Source: Blautia faecicola (lineage in GTDB: Bacteria; Bacillota; Clostridia; Lachnospirales; Lachnospiraceae). From it: a stretch of 64,000 nucleotides of DNA. Made by a program: the position numbers and the translations under genes. Below the pieces are notes generated by a model. That model made no database searches and was not told the DNA's origin. It saw only the letters and a program-made list of their open reading frames with translations. Position 1 is the stretch's first letter, and each line of letters begins with the position of its first letter. The stretch lies in contig NZ_SDKC01000001.1 in assembly GCF_004123145.1 (NCBI RefSeq), forward strand, positions 812,001 to 876,000. Reading direction: 5' to 3'. Below are positions 53,843-64,000 of the stretch, piece by piece.

Positions 53843-54590
53843 TATCTCCGGTGCAAAGGTCTTTTTTACAACCCCGATCGATGTGCCGCTTCTTGGAAAA
53901 TTACAGATCAGCGAGACACTGATCGTCAGCTGGATCGTCATGGCGCTGATCACGGGAGTCTGTTTCTGGCTGACGAGAGGACTGAAGGTACGGGATATTT
54001 CAAAAAAACAGGCGGTAGCCGAGTGGATCGTGGAAACCGCGGATAAGTTTGTACTGGGAAATATGGGTGAAAAGTTCCGATATCTGATTCCGTTCGTCTC
54101 AGCATTGTTTGCAACCAGCGTAGTATCCAATCTGATCAGTCTGATCGGACTTCGCAGCCCGACCGCAGATCTTTCTACGGAAGCTGCCTGGGCTGCCGTG
54201 GTATTTACGATGATCACGGCGCAGAAGATAAAAACAAACGGTGTGGGAGGGTATCTGAAAGGATTTACCACACCGATTCCGGTTATGACACCATTCAATG
54301 TTCTGTCTGAACTGGCAACGCCGATCAGTATGGCGTGCCGTCATTTCGGAAATATTTTATCAGGAGTTGTAATCAATGCACTGATTTACGGGGCGCTGGC
54401 TTTAGCGAGTGCAAAACTGCTGGGACTGATTCCGGGAACCGTGGGAAATGTACTGTCACAGATCCCGATTCTGGACGTGGGAATCCCCGCAGTGTTATCT
54501 GTCTATTTTGACTGGTTTTCCGGGGTGATGCAGGCATTTATTTTCTGTATGCTGACGGTGATGTACATTGCAAACGCAGCAGAGGAATAA
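53832..54590 (+). CDS. atpB: F-type ATP synthase subunit a
   Basis: The 252-residue membrane subunit a, which forms the ion half-channels beside the c ring. The essential arginine is Arg170 in SMACRHFGNILSG, followed by the hydrophobic last helices. Five to six transmembrane segments are seen. The ATG at 53832 lies in the end of atpI and follows AAGGAGGTGAGAG. Ion type (proton or sodium) is not settled by this subunit alone; see atpE. Confidence 0.95.
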   Translation: MEVDISGAKVFFTTPIDVPLLGKLQISETLIVSWIVMALITGVCFWLTRGLKVRDISKKQAVAEWIVETADKFVLGNMGEKFRYLIPFVSALFATSVVSNLISLIGLRSPTADLSTEAAWAAVVFTMITAQKIKTNGVGGYLKGFTTPIPVMTPFNVLSELATPISMACRHFGNILSGVVINALIYGALALASAKLLGLIPGTVGNVLSQIPILDVGIPAVLSVYFDWFSGVMQAFIFCMLTVMYIANAAEE

Positions 54591-54944
<354 letters not shown>

Positions 54945-54975
54945 GAACGAAAAGAAAACTAGGAGGAATAACATT

Positions 54976-55479
54976 ATGCAGGTTCAGGAACTGGTAGGAA
55001 TTATCCCCTGGACATTTATTGCACAGATCTGCAATCTTTTTATTCAGATGTATCTGATCAAGCGATTCCTGTTCAAACCGGTACATGAGATACTGAAAAA
55101 ACGGCGTGCGGCTGCCGATGCGGAAATCACGCAGGCAGAGGAAGCAAAAGCGAAGGCGGAAGCGATCCGTGCGGAATATGAACAGAATATGCAGGATGCA
55201 AGACAGAAGGCAAATGAGATTCTGGATGGAGCAAGAAAGACTGCTGCGATCCAGAGTGAAAAGATCCTGAAAGAAGCGCAGGAACAGTCATCTGCAATGA
55301 AGAAAAAGGCAGAAAAAGAGATTGCCCAGGAGAAGAAAAAGGCAGTCAATGAGGTGAAAGGCGAGATCGGTGATATGGCCGTAGAGATCGCCGGAAAAGT
55401 CATTGAGCGTGAAATTAATGAAAAAGACCATGAGAAGCTGATAGATGAATTTATATCGAATGTAGGTGAAGTATCATGA
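54976..55479 (+). CDS. atpF: F-type ATP synthase subunit b
   Basis: A 167-residue peripheral-stalk subunit: one N-terminal transmembrane helix (about residues 9-30), then a long charged coiled coil (about 40-140, rich in Ala, Lys, Glu and Gln) with the conserved FLFKPVHEILKKRR start. A single b gene indicates a homodimeric stalk. It overlaps atpH by 4 bp. The ATG follows AGGAGG. Confidence 0.95.
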   Translation: MQVQELVGIIPWTFIAQICNLFIQMYLIKRFLFKPVHEILKKRRAAADAEITQAEEAKAKAEAIRAEYEQNMQDARQKANEILDGARKTAAIQSEKILKEAQEQSSAMKKKAEKEIAQEKKKAVNEVKGEIGDMAVEIAGKVIEREINEKDHEKLIDEFISNVGEVS

Positions 55480-56015
55480 CAGAAACCGCCAGAATCTATG
55501 GGGGCAGCCTGTACGACCTTGCAGCTGAGGAAAATCTGACCAGTGAGATTCTCGGACAGATGGAGCAGATCCGGACGCTTTTGCGGGAGAACCCGGAGTA
55601 TGAACGACTGCTGTCAGAACCTTCGATTCCCCAGACAGAAAGAACCGGGATGATCGAGGCGGCATTTGGCGGTCAGGCACAACGATATTTGGTGAATTTT
55701 ATGAAACTGATGTGTGAGAAGAATCTTCTCGGAGAATATTCCGGTTGTCTGGAAGTTTTCAAGCAAAGATATTATGAAGATCATCATATTACGGAGGCAG
55801 TTGTGACCAGCGTCTGTCCGTTGTCGGAGGAACAGCAGGCACGGCTGAAAGAAAAGCTGGAAGCGATCAGCGGAAAAGAGATCATTCTGATTCAGAAAAC
55901 CGATCCATCCCTGCTGGCAGGTATCCGGGTAGAACTGGATGGAAAACTGCTGGATGGAACGGTGAAGAACCGGATCTCGGAGATTTCTGACCGGATTCAT
56001 CACGCAGCAGTGTAG
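55476..56015 (+). CDS. atpH: F-type ATP synthase subunit delta
   Basis: A 179-residue delta subunit linking the b stalk to the alpha3beta3 head. It begins with the helical RIYGGSLYDLAAEE and ends with the beta region DPSLLAGIRVELDGKLLDGTVKNRI, both typical. It is coupled to atpF (4-bp overlap) and lies 9 bp before atpA. Confidence 0.94.
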   Translation: MTETARIYGGSLYDLAAEENLTSEILGQMEQIRTLLRENPEYERLLSEPSIPQTERTGMIEAAFGGQAQRYLVNFMKLMCEKNLLGEYSGCLEVFKQRYYEDHHITEAVVTSVCPLSEEQQARLKEKLEAISGKEIILIQKTDPSLLAGIRVELDGKLLDGTVKNRISEISDRIHHAAV

Positions 56016-56024
56016 GAGGAAAAC

Positions 56025-57554
56025 ATGCAACTGAAACCAGAAGAAATATCCAAAGTCATCCGTAGCCAGATCAAGTATTATGAAAATGCGATCCGGCAGG
56101 ATGAAACAGGTACCGTTCTGATGGTAGGTGACGGAATTGCCAGAGTCAGCGGTCTTGCAAACTGTATGGCAGGAGAACTGCTCGAGTTTGAGGACGGAAG
56201 CTTTGGTATGGCACAGAACCTGGAAGAAAACAGTGTATCTGTTGTTTTATTTGGTTCGGGAGAAGCCATCAGTGAGGAACAGATGGTAAAACGAACCGGA
56301 AAAGTAGTGTCTGTTCCGGTAGGTGAGGCTCTGATTGGCAGAGTTGTCAATGCACTGGGACAGCCCATCGATGCGGCGGGACCGATCAGTGCATCGGAGT
56401 ACCGGCCGATCGAAAGTCCGGCTCCGGGCATCTGTGAACGGCAGGGTGTCTGTCAGCCGTTACAGACCGGCATCAAGGCGATCGACTCGATGGTTCCGAT
56501 CGGAAGAGGACAGAGAGAGTTGATCATCGGTGACCGTCAGACCGGAAAAACAACCATAGCTACCGATACGATCCTGAATCAGAAAGGAAAAGATGTCATC
56601 TGTATCTATGTGGCGATCGGACAGAAACGTTCTACCGTAGCCTCTCTGGTGGAAAATCTGGAGAAAAACGGGGCTATGGATTATACCATCGTGGTGGCGG
56701 CGACAGCATCGGAAGCGAGTCCGCTGCAATATATCGTGCCGTACACCGGCTGTGCGATGGGTGAATATTTTATGCATCAGGGAAAAGATGTACTGATTAT
56801 CTACGATGATCTGAGCAAGCATGCAGTAGCATACCGTGCACTGTCTCTGCTGATCCGTCGTCCGCCGGGACGTGAAGCATATCCGGGTGATGTCTTCTAT
56901 CTTCACTCAAGACTTCTGGAACGTGCGGCAAAACTGGACGATGCGCACGGAGGTGGATCACTGACCGCACTTCCGATCATCGAGACACAGGCGGGAGATA
57001 TCTCAGCGTATATTCCGACCAATGTAATCTCTATTACTGACGGTCAGATTTTCTTGGAATCCGAACTGTTCCATTCCGGTGTCATGCCGGCGGTCAATCC
57101 GGGTATTTCTGTTTCCCGAGTCGGAGGAAATGCACAGATCAAGGCGATGAAAAAGGTTGCCGGTACACTGAAACTGATCTATTCCCAGTACAGAGAACTG
57201 GCAAGTTTTGCACAGTTTGGTTCGGATCTGGATGCAGATACCAAGATGCGTCTGGAACAGGGAGCGCGAATCGTGGAAGTTCTGAAACAGAAGCAGAACG
57301 CGCCGGTTCCGGTAGAAAAGCAGGTGGCGATTCTTTATGCGGTAACCAAAGGCATCCTGTCAAAAGTGGCGACAGAAGATGTGGGACTGTATGAAGAAGG
57401 GTTATATACCTGGCTGGATACCGATGCCCGCGGAGCGGAAGTGATGCAGGCGATCCAGCAGACCGGAAAACTGGAAAAAGAGACAGAAGAGAAGCTGAAG
57501 AGTGCTCTGGAAGTTTATACAGAAAGCTTTTTGGATACGAGGATTCAAAAATAA
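56025..57554 (+). CDS. atpA: F-type ATP synthase subunit alpha
   Basis: The 509-residue regulatory nucleotide-binding subunit of the F1 head. It has the beta-barrel N-terminus with [12 protein letters not shown], Walker A GDRQTGKT (residues 169-176), and [17 protein letters not shown]. The usual alpha-subunit residues replace the catalytic ones of beta. Its length is normal. The ATG follows TAGGAGGAA. Confidence 0.97.
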   Translation: MQLKPEEISKVIRSQIKYYENAIRQDETGTVLMVGDGIARVSGLANCMAGELLEFEDGSFGMAQNLEENSVSVVLFGSGEAISEEQMVKRTGKVVSVPVGEALIGRVVNALGQPIDAAGPISASEYRPIESPAPGICERQGVCQPLQTGIKAIDSMVPIGRGQRELIIGDRQTGKTTIATDTILNQKGKDVICIYVAIGQKRSTVASLVENLEKNGAMDYTIVVAATASEASPLQYIVPYTGCAMGEYFMHQGKDVLIIYDDLSKHAVAYRALSLLIRRPPGREAYPGDVFYLHSRLLERAAKLDDAHGGGSLTALPIIETQAGDISAYIPTNVISITDGQIFLESELFHSGVMPAVNPGISVSRVGGNAQIKAMKKVAGTLKLIYSQYRELASFAQFGSDLDADTKMRLEQGARIVEVLKQKQNAPVPVEKQVAILYAVTKGILSKVATEDVGLYEEGLYTWLDTDARGAEVMQAIQQTGKLEKETEEKLKSALEVYTESFLDTRIQK

Positions 57555-57576
57555 ATAAAGAAAGAAGGAGGAACCT

Positions 57577-58437
57577 ATGGCTGCAAATATGAAAGCGGTA
57601 AAGCTGCGGATCAAGAGTGTGGAAAGCACCATGCAGATTACCAAGGCTATGGAACTTGTGGCTTCCTCCAAGCTGCGAAAAGCCAAGGAGCGGGCAGATA
57701 CCTGCCGACCTTATTTTCAGGAACTGTACCGTACATTACAGGAAATAGCAAAAGGAAATACAGAATTCTATTCCATCTATGCGAAAGAGGCGGTTCAGGA
57801 AACATGCTGTTATGTCCTGATCGCGGGCGACCGGGGACTGGCAGGAGGATATAATGCCAACCTGCTGCGCTGCTTTGAAGAGGACGCGAAGGGGAAAACC
57901 ATCAGTGTCCTTCCCATTGGGAAAAAGGCAGTAGAATATGTAAAATCCAGAAATCTGGAGTGCATCACTGATGCGTTCGCAGAGATTGCGGATATTTCTG
58001 TGGCAGATTGTTTTGAGATTGCGTCGATCCTGTGTAAAGAATTCCGACAGGGGACATTCGGTCATGTGGAACTTTGCTATACCAGATTTTTCTCCATCCT
58101 GACGCAGAATCCGGAATCTGTTCCGGTGCTTCCACTGGTAGATATTGCAAAAGAGGAAGCCGGGGAAAAAGAGAAGATCCGTAACCTGATTCTGTATGAA
58201 CCGGATGGCGTGGAAGTGTTTAATGCGATCGTTCCGGAATATCTTGGCGGTCTGATCTACGGCGGAGTCTGTGAGAGCGTGGCAAGTGAACTGGCGGCGC
58301 GAAGAAATGCCATGGAGAAAGCGACCGGCAACGCACAGGACATGATCGATGAACTGAACCTGTATTATAACCGGGAGCGTCAGGCAAGCATCACGCAGGA
58401 GATCACGGAGATCGTTGGCGGTGCAGAGTGCCTGTAG
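57577..58437 (+). CDS. atpG: F-type ATP synthase subunit gamma
   Basis: The 286-residue central shaft. The N-terminal coiled coil includes KLRIKSVESTMQITKAMELVASSKLRKAKE-type sequence (residues 7-35, typical of gamma). The middle domain has AGDRGLAGGYN, and the C-terminal helix ends NRERQASITQEITEIVGGAEC. It is in the expected place between alpha and beta. The ATG follows AAGGAGGAA. Confidence 0.96.
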   Translation: MAANMKAVKLRIKSVESTMQITKAMELVASSKLRKAKERADTCRPYFQELYRTLQEIAKGNTEFYSIYAKEAVQETCCYVLIAGDRGLAGGYNANLLRCFEEDAKGKTISVLPIGKKAVEYVKSRNLECITDAFAEIADISVADCFEIASILCKEFRQGTFGHVELCYTRFFSILTQNPESVPVLPLVDIAKEEAGEKEKIRNLILYEPDGVEVFNAIVPEYLGGLIYGGVCESVASELAARRNAMEKATGNAQDMIDELNLYYNRERQASITQEITEIVGGAECL

Positions 58438-58491
58438 CCGGATGAACGGTACAGGAAGCTGACAGAAAAATAAAAGTAAGGAGATTGGTAA

Positions 58492-59892
<1,401 letters not shown>

Positions 59893-59906
59893 AGGAGGGG
59901 TAACAG

Positions 59907-60308
59907 ATGAGTACATTTCCTTTGCGAATCGGTACACCGGACGGTCTGTTGTATGAAGGGGAAGTCTCCCGCTTGGTCTGTCGGACGATCAGCGGGGATC
60001 TGGCGATCCTGCCAAGACACTGCAATTACTGTACCGCACTTGGTATGGGGGAAGCCCATATTGTACTGGAAGACGGTAGCAGAAAGACGGCGGCATGTAT
60101 CGGCGGAATGCTCTCTGTGATGAACGGAACCTGCCGTGTACTGGCGACCACCTGGGAGTGGAAAGAAGACATCGATGCACAGAGAGCGGAGGATGCCAGA
60201 AAACGGGCGGAAGCCAAACTGGCAGAAGGCGGTCTCAGCGATAAAGAATATCGAATCGTCAAGGCGAAACTGCAAAGAGCACTGGTTCGTCTCGGTGTGA
60301 AAGAATAG
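59907..60308 (+). CDS. atpC: F-type ATP synthase subunit epsilon
   Basis: The 133-residue epsilon subunit: an N-terminal beta sandwich (PLRIGTPDGLLYEGEVSRLV, LAILPRHCNY) and a C-terminal helical hairpin (about 88-132) that can inhibit ATP hydrolysis. It is the last gene of the operon and ends at a strong terminator shared with the convergent DUF1836 gene. Confidence 0.95.
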   Translation: MSTFPLRIGTPDGLLYEGEVSRLVCRTISGDLAILPRHCNYCTALGMGEAHIVLEDGSRKTAACIGGMLSVMNGTCRVLATTWEWKEDIDAQRAEDARKRAEAKLAEGGLSDKEYRIVKAKLQRALVRLGVKE

Positions 60309-60334
60309 AAACAGACAATAAAATAAAGTATATA

Positions 60335-60376
60335 AAAAATGCAGGATCTGAAGAAAAATCAAATCCTGCATTTTTT
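60335..60376. terminator. Terminator of the ATP synthase operon
   Basis: AAAAATGCAGGAT pairs with ATCCTGCATTTTT with flanking A and T runs. The right arm ends at the stop codon of the convergent DUF1836 gene, so it may serve both strands. Confidence 0.9.
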
Positions 60377-60989
60377 ATTTTTTCTTTTTCTCTTTGGTAT
60401 CCGGGTTCAGATCATCAATCAGAGATTCGATCAGCTGCTTTTTCACATAGACATCAAAACTCAGAAGACAGATAAAGGAAAATGTTTTTAAAAACTCCTG
60501 ATCTTTCTCCGGAGCATCCTGAAATGTCTCGCGGGATAACCGGTAGCGGTTGGCGATATCTTCTTTCAGAACATCCACCTGAGATTTCTGTAAACGGAAG
60601 ACTTCATTATAAATATCTTCCAGGGAAAGATCCTCCGAAGCCGGAAAATACGTGTCGGTAATCGGCTTTAAGAGTGCCTGTATATCTGTAATCGAAAGAA
60701 TACTTTTAAAATAATAGATAAACACCAGTACCAGCAGATGCTCTTTGGAGTATTTCTTCTTCAGCGGCGGAGGAAGCAGATCATTTTTTGCATAATTGTT
60801 GATCATCGTCTTCGTAAGAATCTTATCCTCCGGATAACGTTTGGAGGAAGCCAGCTGCGCGTCCATAAAGGTGGTTACCTGATCCATATATAAAGGAATG
60901 TTCGGGACTTCTTCCGGCTTGATATAGTCAATACGGGAGAGGCTTCCAAGAATGCTGTTTAAAAGATCGTTTGTATCAATCGTCATCAT
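60375..60989 (-). CDS. DUF1836 family protein
   Basis: A 204-residue protein of the DUF1836 family, frequent in Clostridia. It has YPEDKILTKTMINNYAKNDL followed by LPPPLKKKYSKEHLLVLVFI, resembling a MerR-like winged helix, then an all-helical C-terminal part with a Lys-rich end. It is probably a DNA-binding regulator; targets are unknown. Two adjacent ATG codons follow AGAGGTGAT; the first is used. Confidence 0.88.
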   Translation of the reverse strand: MMTIDTNDLLNSILGSLSRIDYIKPEEVPNIPLYMDQVTTFMDAQLASSKRYPEDKILTKTMINNYAKNDLLPPPLKKKYSKEHLLVLVFIYYFKSILSITDIQALLKPITDTYFPASEDLSLEDIYNEVFRLQKSQVDVLKEDIANRYRLSRETFQDAPEKDQEFLKTFSFICLLSFDVYVKKQLIESLIDDLNPDTKEKKKK

Positions 60990-61118
60990 ATCACCTCTTT
61001 CACCCTATTATATAGTTTTTAATACTATTTGTAAATCTTTTTTTTCTTTACAGGAAAATGCTTCGCGGGAAGGTGTCTGGAGCTGGAGGGTATACAACAG
61101 ACAGAGTGAACACTAACA

Positions 61119-61147
61119 ATTGACTTGCCAACAGGTGCATGATATGA
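61119..61147 (+). promoter_or_regulatory. Promoter of pcrA
   Basis: TTGACT (61119-61124), 17-bp spacer and TATGAT (61142-61147). Small hairpins (CCTGT/ACAGG and TCCGGA/TCCGGA) lie in the leader before the gene. Confidence 0.75.
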
Positions 61148-61219
61148 TAAGAACACCTGTACGAAGACAGGCGTTTCCGGAAAATTCCGGAGATGCATGG
61201 AAAAGATGGAGAGGAAAAT

Positions 61220-63445
61220 ATGAGTAAATATGATAGTTTGAATGCGATGCAGCAGGAAGCGGTATTCCATACCGAAGGACCGGTACTGATTCTTGCCGGT
61301 GCCGGATCAGGAAAAACCCGTGTCCTGACACACAGGATCGCATATTTAATAGAAGAAAAAGGGGTAAATCCATGGAATATCATGGCGATTACCTTTACGA
61401 ACAAGGCAGCACAGGAGATGCGGGAACGTGTAGACCAGATCGTCGGATTCGGTTCGGAAAGTATCTGGGTGAGCACCTTCCATTCGAGCTGCGTGCGGAT
61501 GCTGCGAAGATACATCGACCGGCTGGGATACGACAACAACTTTACGATCTACGATACCGACGATCAGAAAACGGTGATCAAAGAGATCTGCAAGCGGTTG
61601 AATATCGATACCAAACAGTTCAAAGAACGCACACTGATGGCAGCCATTTCTTCTGCAAAGGATGAGCTGGTATCACCGGCAGAATACAAACTGCAGGCAT
61701 CCACCGCTTCCGGCTACGGCGCGCAGACGATCGCCCGGGTGTACGAAGCGTATCAGAAACAGCTTCGTCAGAACAACGCTCTGGACTTTGATGATCTGAT
61801 CGTAAAGACCGTGGAACTGTTTCAGTCCTGCCCGGATGTGCTCGATTATTATCAGGAGCGGTTCCGCTATATCATGGTGGACGAGTACCAGGATACCAAC
61901 ACCGCACAGTTCAAATTTGTGAGTCTGCTGGCAGAAAAATATCAAAACCTCTGCGTGGTCGGTGACGATGACCAGTCCATTTACAAGTTCCGTGGTGCCA
62001 ATATCGGAAATATTCTTGGCTACGAAAAAGTATTTCCACAGGCAAAGGTCATCAAACTGGAACAGAACTACCGTTCTACCCAGAATATTCTGAATGCGGC
62101 AAATGAAGTCATCAAAAATAACGAGGGAAGAAAAGACAAGACCTTATGGACGGCAAATGAAGAGGGATCCCCGATTCATTTTCGCCAGTTCCAGAACGGA
62201 TACGAGGAAGCAGAATATATTGCCGGTGCAATCAGCCAGAAAGTCCGGGAAGGAATCTATGACTATAAAGACTGTGCAATCCTGTATCGAACCAACGCCC
62301 AGTCCCGTCTGTTCGAGGAAAAATTTCTGATCGCGAATATTCCGTATAAGATCGTGGGCGGTGTAAACTTCTATGCGAGAAAAGAGATCAAAGACCTGCT
62401 CGCGTACATGAAGACGATTGACAATGCGAAGGACGATGTGGCTGTCAAACGAATCATCAACGTGCCGAAGCGTGGGATCGGTGCGGCTACCCTCGGAAAA
62501 GTGCAGGATTATGCAGATGCTTACGGTATCAGTTTCTATCAGGCGCTGCGGCAGGCGGACGAGATCCCGACGCTTGGACGCGGAAGCGCGAAAGTTCGTC
62601 CGTTCGTGGAATTTATCCAGAAGTTCCGCAGCCAGATCGAGTATCTGTCGGTGAAAGAACTGCTGGAAAAACTGATCGAAGAGACCGGTTATGTCGATGA
62701 ATTAAAAGCGGAAGATACAGATGAAGCAAAAGCACGTATCGAGAATATCGACGAGTTGATTTCCAAGGCAGCATCCTATGAGGATGATGCGGAAGATCCG
62801 AGCCTGTCCGGATTTCTCGAGGAAGTGGCGCTGATCGCAGACATTGACTCCGTGGAGGACAGCGATAACCGTGTGCTTCTGATGACCTTACACAGTGCGA
62901 AAGGTCTAGAATTCCCGAATGTGTATCTGGCAGGTATGGAAGACGGTATTTTCCCGAGTTATATGACGATCGTGGGAGATGACCCACAGGATATGGAAGA
63001 GGAGCGCCGACTCTGTTACGTGGGAATCACAAGAGCAATGAAAGAACTGACATTGAGTGCGGCGCAGCAGCGTATGATCCGTGGAGAAACTCAGTATAAC
63101 AAAGTTTCCCGTTTTATCCGCGAGATTCCGCGGGAACTGGTGGAACTTGGAAGAGAGCCGAAGGCGCGGACGATCACAAAGATGCCGGAACCATCCAGCA
63201 GTTACGCAAGAATGCGCCAGACCTACCAGAAGACCAGCTTTTCCCCGAAACAGTTTGAAGTGAAAAAGTCACAGGGACTTTCTTACGGCGTGGGAGATAC
63301 CGTGCGCCACATCAAGTTCGGAACCGGAACGGTACAGGCGATCGTTGACGGCGGCAAGGATTATGAAGTTACGGTAGATTTTGATAAAGTGGGAACAAAA
63401 AAAATGTTTGCCTCCTTTGCAAAATTAAAAAAAATAACGGAGTAA
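61220..63445 (+). CDS. pcrA: ATP-dependent DNA helicase PcrA/UvrD
   Basis: A 741-residue superfamily 1A 3'-5' helicase for repair and replication restart. Motif I AGAGSGKT is at residues 26-33, with Ia TFTNKAA, II VDEYQDTN, III GDDDQSIYKFRGA, IV QNYRSTQNIL, V TLHSAKGLEFPNV and VI VGITRAM. The C-terminal tail ends in a Tudor-like VGDTVRHIKFGTGTV...KKMFASFAKLKK, the RNA-polymerase-binding domain of PcrA. The ATG at 61220 follows GGAGAGGAAA; an upstream in-frame ATG at 61193 lacks a ribosome site. Confidence 0.97.
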   Translation: MSKYDSLNAMQQEAVFHTEGPVLILAGAGSGKTRVLTHRIAYLIEEKGVNPWNIMAITFTNKAAQEMRERVDQIVGFGSESIWVSTFHSSCVRMLRRYIDRLGYDNNFTIYDTDDQKTVIKEICKRLNIDTKQFKERTLMAAISSAKDELVSPAEYKLQASTASGYGAQTIARVYEAYQKQLRQNNALDFDDLIVKTVELFQSCPDVLDYYQERFRYIMVDEYQDTNTAQFKFVSLLAEKYQNLCVVGDDDQSIYKFRGANIGNILGYEKVFPQAKVIKLEQNYRSTQNILNAANEVIKNNEGRKDKTLWTANEEGSPIHFRQFQNGYEEAEYIAGAISQKVREGIYDYKDCAILYRTNAQSRLFEEKFLIANIPYKIVGGVNFYARKEIKDLLAYMKTIDNAKDDVAVKRIINVPKRGIGAATLGKVQDYADAYGISFYQALRQADEIPTLGRGSAKVRPFVEFIQKFRSQIEYLSVKELLEKLIEETGYVDELKAEDTDEAKARIENIDELISKAASYEDDAEDPSLSGFLEEVALIADIDSVEDSDNRVLLMTLHSAKGLEFPNVYLAGMEDGIFPSYMTIVGDDPQDMEEERRLCYVGITRAMKELTLSAAQQRMIRGETQYNKVSRFIREIPRELVELGREPKARTITKMPEPSSSYARMRQTYQKTSFSPKQFEVKKSQGLSYGVGDTVRHIKFGTGTVQAIVDGGKDYEVTVDFDKVGTKKMFASFAKLKKITE

Positions 63446-63472
63446 ATTTTTGTGGTAAAATCACAGGGATAG

Positions 63473-63481
63473 TGGTATAAT
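63473..63481 (+). promoter_or_regulatory. Extended -10 promoter of the small membrane protein gene
   Basis: TGG directly precedes a perfect TATAAT (63476-63481); no good -35 is seen. Confidence 0.5.
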
Positions 63482-63530
63482 AATAACAGTTTTTGGAAGC
63501 TATGCTTTTAGAGAAAGGACGGTGTTCAAT

Positions 63531-63764
63531 ATGAATAAACTTGATGAGTTAATGGCTTTGCTGCAGAAGCAGGAAAAAGAAGAAGAAAAATGCAAAAACA
63601 CAGTGATGTGGGTCCTGGCAATTATAGGTGCCGTTGCAGCAGTTGCAGGTATTGCATATGCAGTGTACCGTTTTTTCACACCGGATTATCTGGAAGACTT
63701 TGAAGATGATTTCGATGATGATTTTGACGATTACTTTGAAGAAGAAGATAACGAAGAAAATTAA
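63531..63764 (+). CDS. Small membrane protein with acidic tail, unknown function
   Basis: A 77-residue protein: a charged N-terminal helix (MNKLDELMALLQKQEKEEEK), one transmembrane helix (about residues 26-45), and a tail made almost wholly of Asp, Glu, Phe and Tyr (LEDFEDDFDDDFDDYFEEE). I know no function. An acidic cytosolic or external tail of this kind could bind cations or basic proteins. The ATG at 63531 follows AGAAAGGAC at a rather long spacing; a GTG 9 bp upstream is too close to that site. Confidence 0.8.
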   Translation: MNKLDELMALLQKQEKEEEKCKNTVMWVLAIIGAVAAVAGIAYAVYRFFTPDYLEDFEDDFDDDFDDYFEEEDNEEN

Positions 63765-63788
63765 CATGTGAATACACAAAACGGCAGG

Positions 63789-63820
63789 AAAGCTTCGGAG
63801 GAGACCCCGGAGCTTTTCTT
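63789..63820 (+). terminator. Terminator of the small membrane protein gene
   Basis: An AAAGCTTCGG arm pairs with CCGGAGCTTTT with a mismatch, then TTCTT. Confidence 0.65.
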
Positions 63821-63859
63821 AGGTTTTATTAAAAAAGAGACACCAAGAAAGGACAGTAG

Positions 63860-64000
63860 ATGAAAAAAGGTGAAGTATACGAGGGTATTATAGAACAGGT
63901 AGATTTTCCAAATAAAGGAAGAGTCATGGTGGACGGTCAACCGGTGATCGTAAAAAACGGGATGCCGGGACAGCGTGTCCGCTTTATGATCAATAAAAAA
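63860..64000 (+). CDS. TRAM-domain RNA methyltransferase, N-terminal fragment (RlmD/RumA-like)
   Basis: The frame runs from ATG at 63860, preceded by AAAGGACAG, to the right edge, giving 47 residues starting MKKGEVYEGIIEQVDFPNKG. The pattern G-E...I...DFPNKGRVMVDGQPVIVKNG is the TRAM RNA-binding domain at the start of 23S rRNA m5U methyltransferases (RlmD/RlmCD). The catalytic domain is outside the window, so the exact member cannot be told. Confidence 0.7.
   Translation, partial: MKKGEVYEGIIEQVDFPNKGRVMVDGQPVIVKNGMPGQRVRFMINKK

Overview
The window reads as a chromosomal segment of a spore-forming, low-to-mid GC Firmicute of class Clostridia, most likely a Lachnospiraceae member (Blautia-, Dorea- or Ruminococcus-like). 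The evidence is a SigK-type sporulation sigma factor, CodY, the HrcA operator CIRCE, the yifB-dprA-topA-codY order, anaerobic ribonucleotide reductase, and several families common in this group (DUF1836, DUF4364, DUF1540, DUF1700). Genus-level placement is inference. Almost all genes lie on the + strand. The exceptions are sigK, mnmM, argG, a lipoprotein gene, the DUF4364/radical-SAM pair and a DUF1836 gene.

Layout. 0-12 kb: the end of a U32 peptidase gene, sigK on the opposite strand, the DNA-processing genes comM/yifB, dprA and topA, then codY (with its own CodY box), groES-groEL behind a CIRCE operator, two membrane proteins and guaB. 12-19 kb: a cell-wall amidase, a nitroreductase, tRNA-Gly, an alpha/beta hydrolase, and a phosphate module (Na/Pi cotransporter, PhoB-type regulator, PhoR-type kinase) preceded by Pho-box-like repeats. 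19-23 kb is the most accessory-looking part. It holds a 218-bp element with a 30-bp near-perfect inverted repeat, a 166-bp MITE-like palindrome beside mnmM, capA, a HAAS-domain protein, a run of hairpins and a 56-residue polar protein. 23-27 kb: a tightly overlapping operon (phosphodiesterase, rRNA methyltransferase, rdgB, phosphodiesterase) and a seven-tRNA cluster.

27-36 kb: add, rho-rpmE, a DUF1385 gene, prmC-prfA, glmM, a TPR lipoprotein and hflX. 36-46 kb: nrdD behind paired NrdR boxes, then divergent argG and argCJBD with ArgR-box-like operators and a structured repeat in the arg leader. A shorter copy of that repeat follows prfA. 46-53 kb: two cysteine-rich/lipoprotein genes, the infC-rpmI-rplT operon with an L20-type attenuator and an ATT start codon, a polysaccharide deacetylase, rarA, DUF4364, a radical SAM gene and a TrpR-like regulator. 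53-60 kb: a complete F-type ATP synthase operon whose c subunit has the two-carboxylate motif associated with sodium coupling. 60-64 kb: a DUF1836 gene, pcrA, a small membrane protein and the start of a TRAM-domain RNA methyltransferase gene.

Most of the window is housekeeping. I saw no CRISPR array, prophage, insertion sequence with a transposase, or defence island. The undescribed material is at the RNA/DNA structure level: the long inverted-repeat element at 19.2 kb, the MITE-like palindrome at 20.1 kb, the modular repeat at 32.6 and 40.8 kb, and the hairpin-rich 22.1-22.8 kb region. All promoter, operator and hairpin calls were made by eye; no folding program or database search was run.
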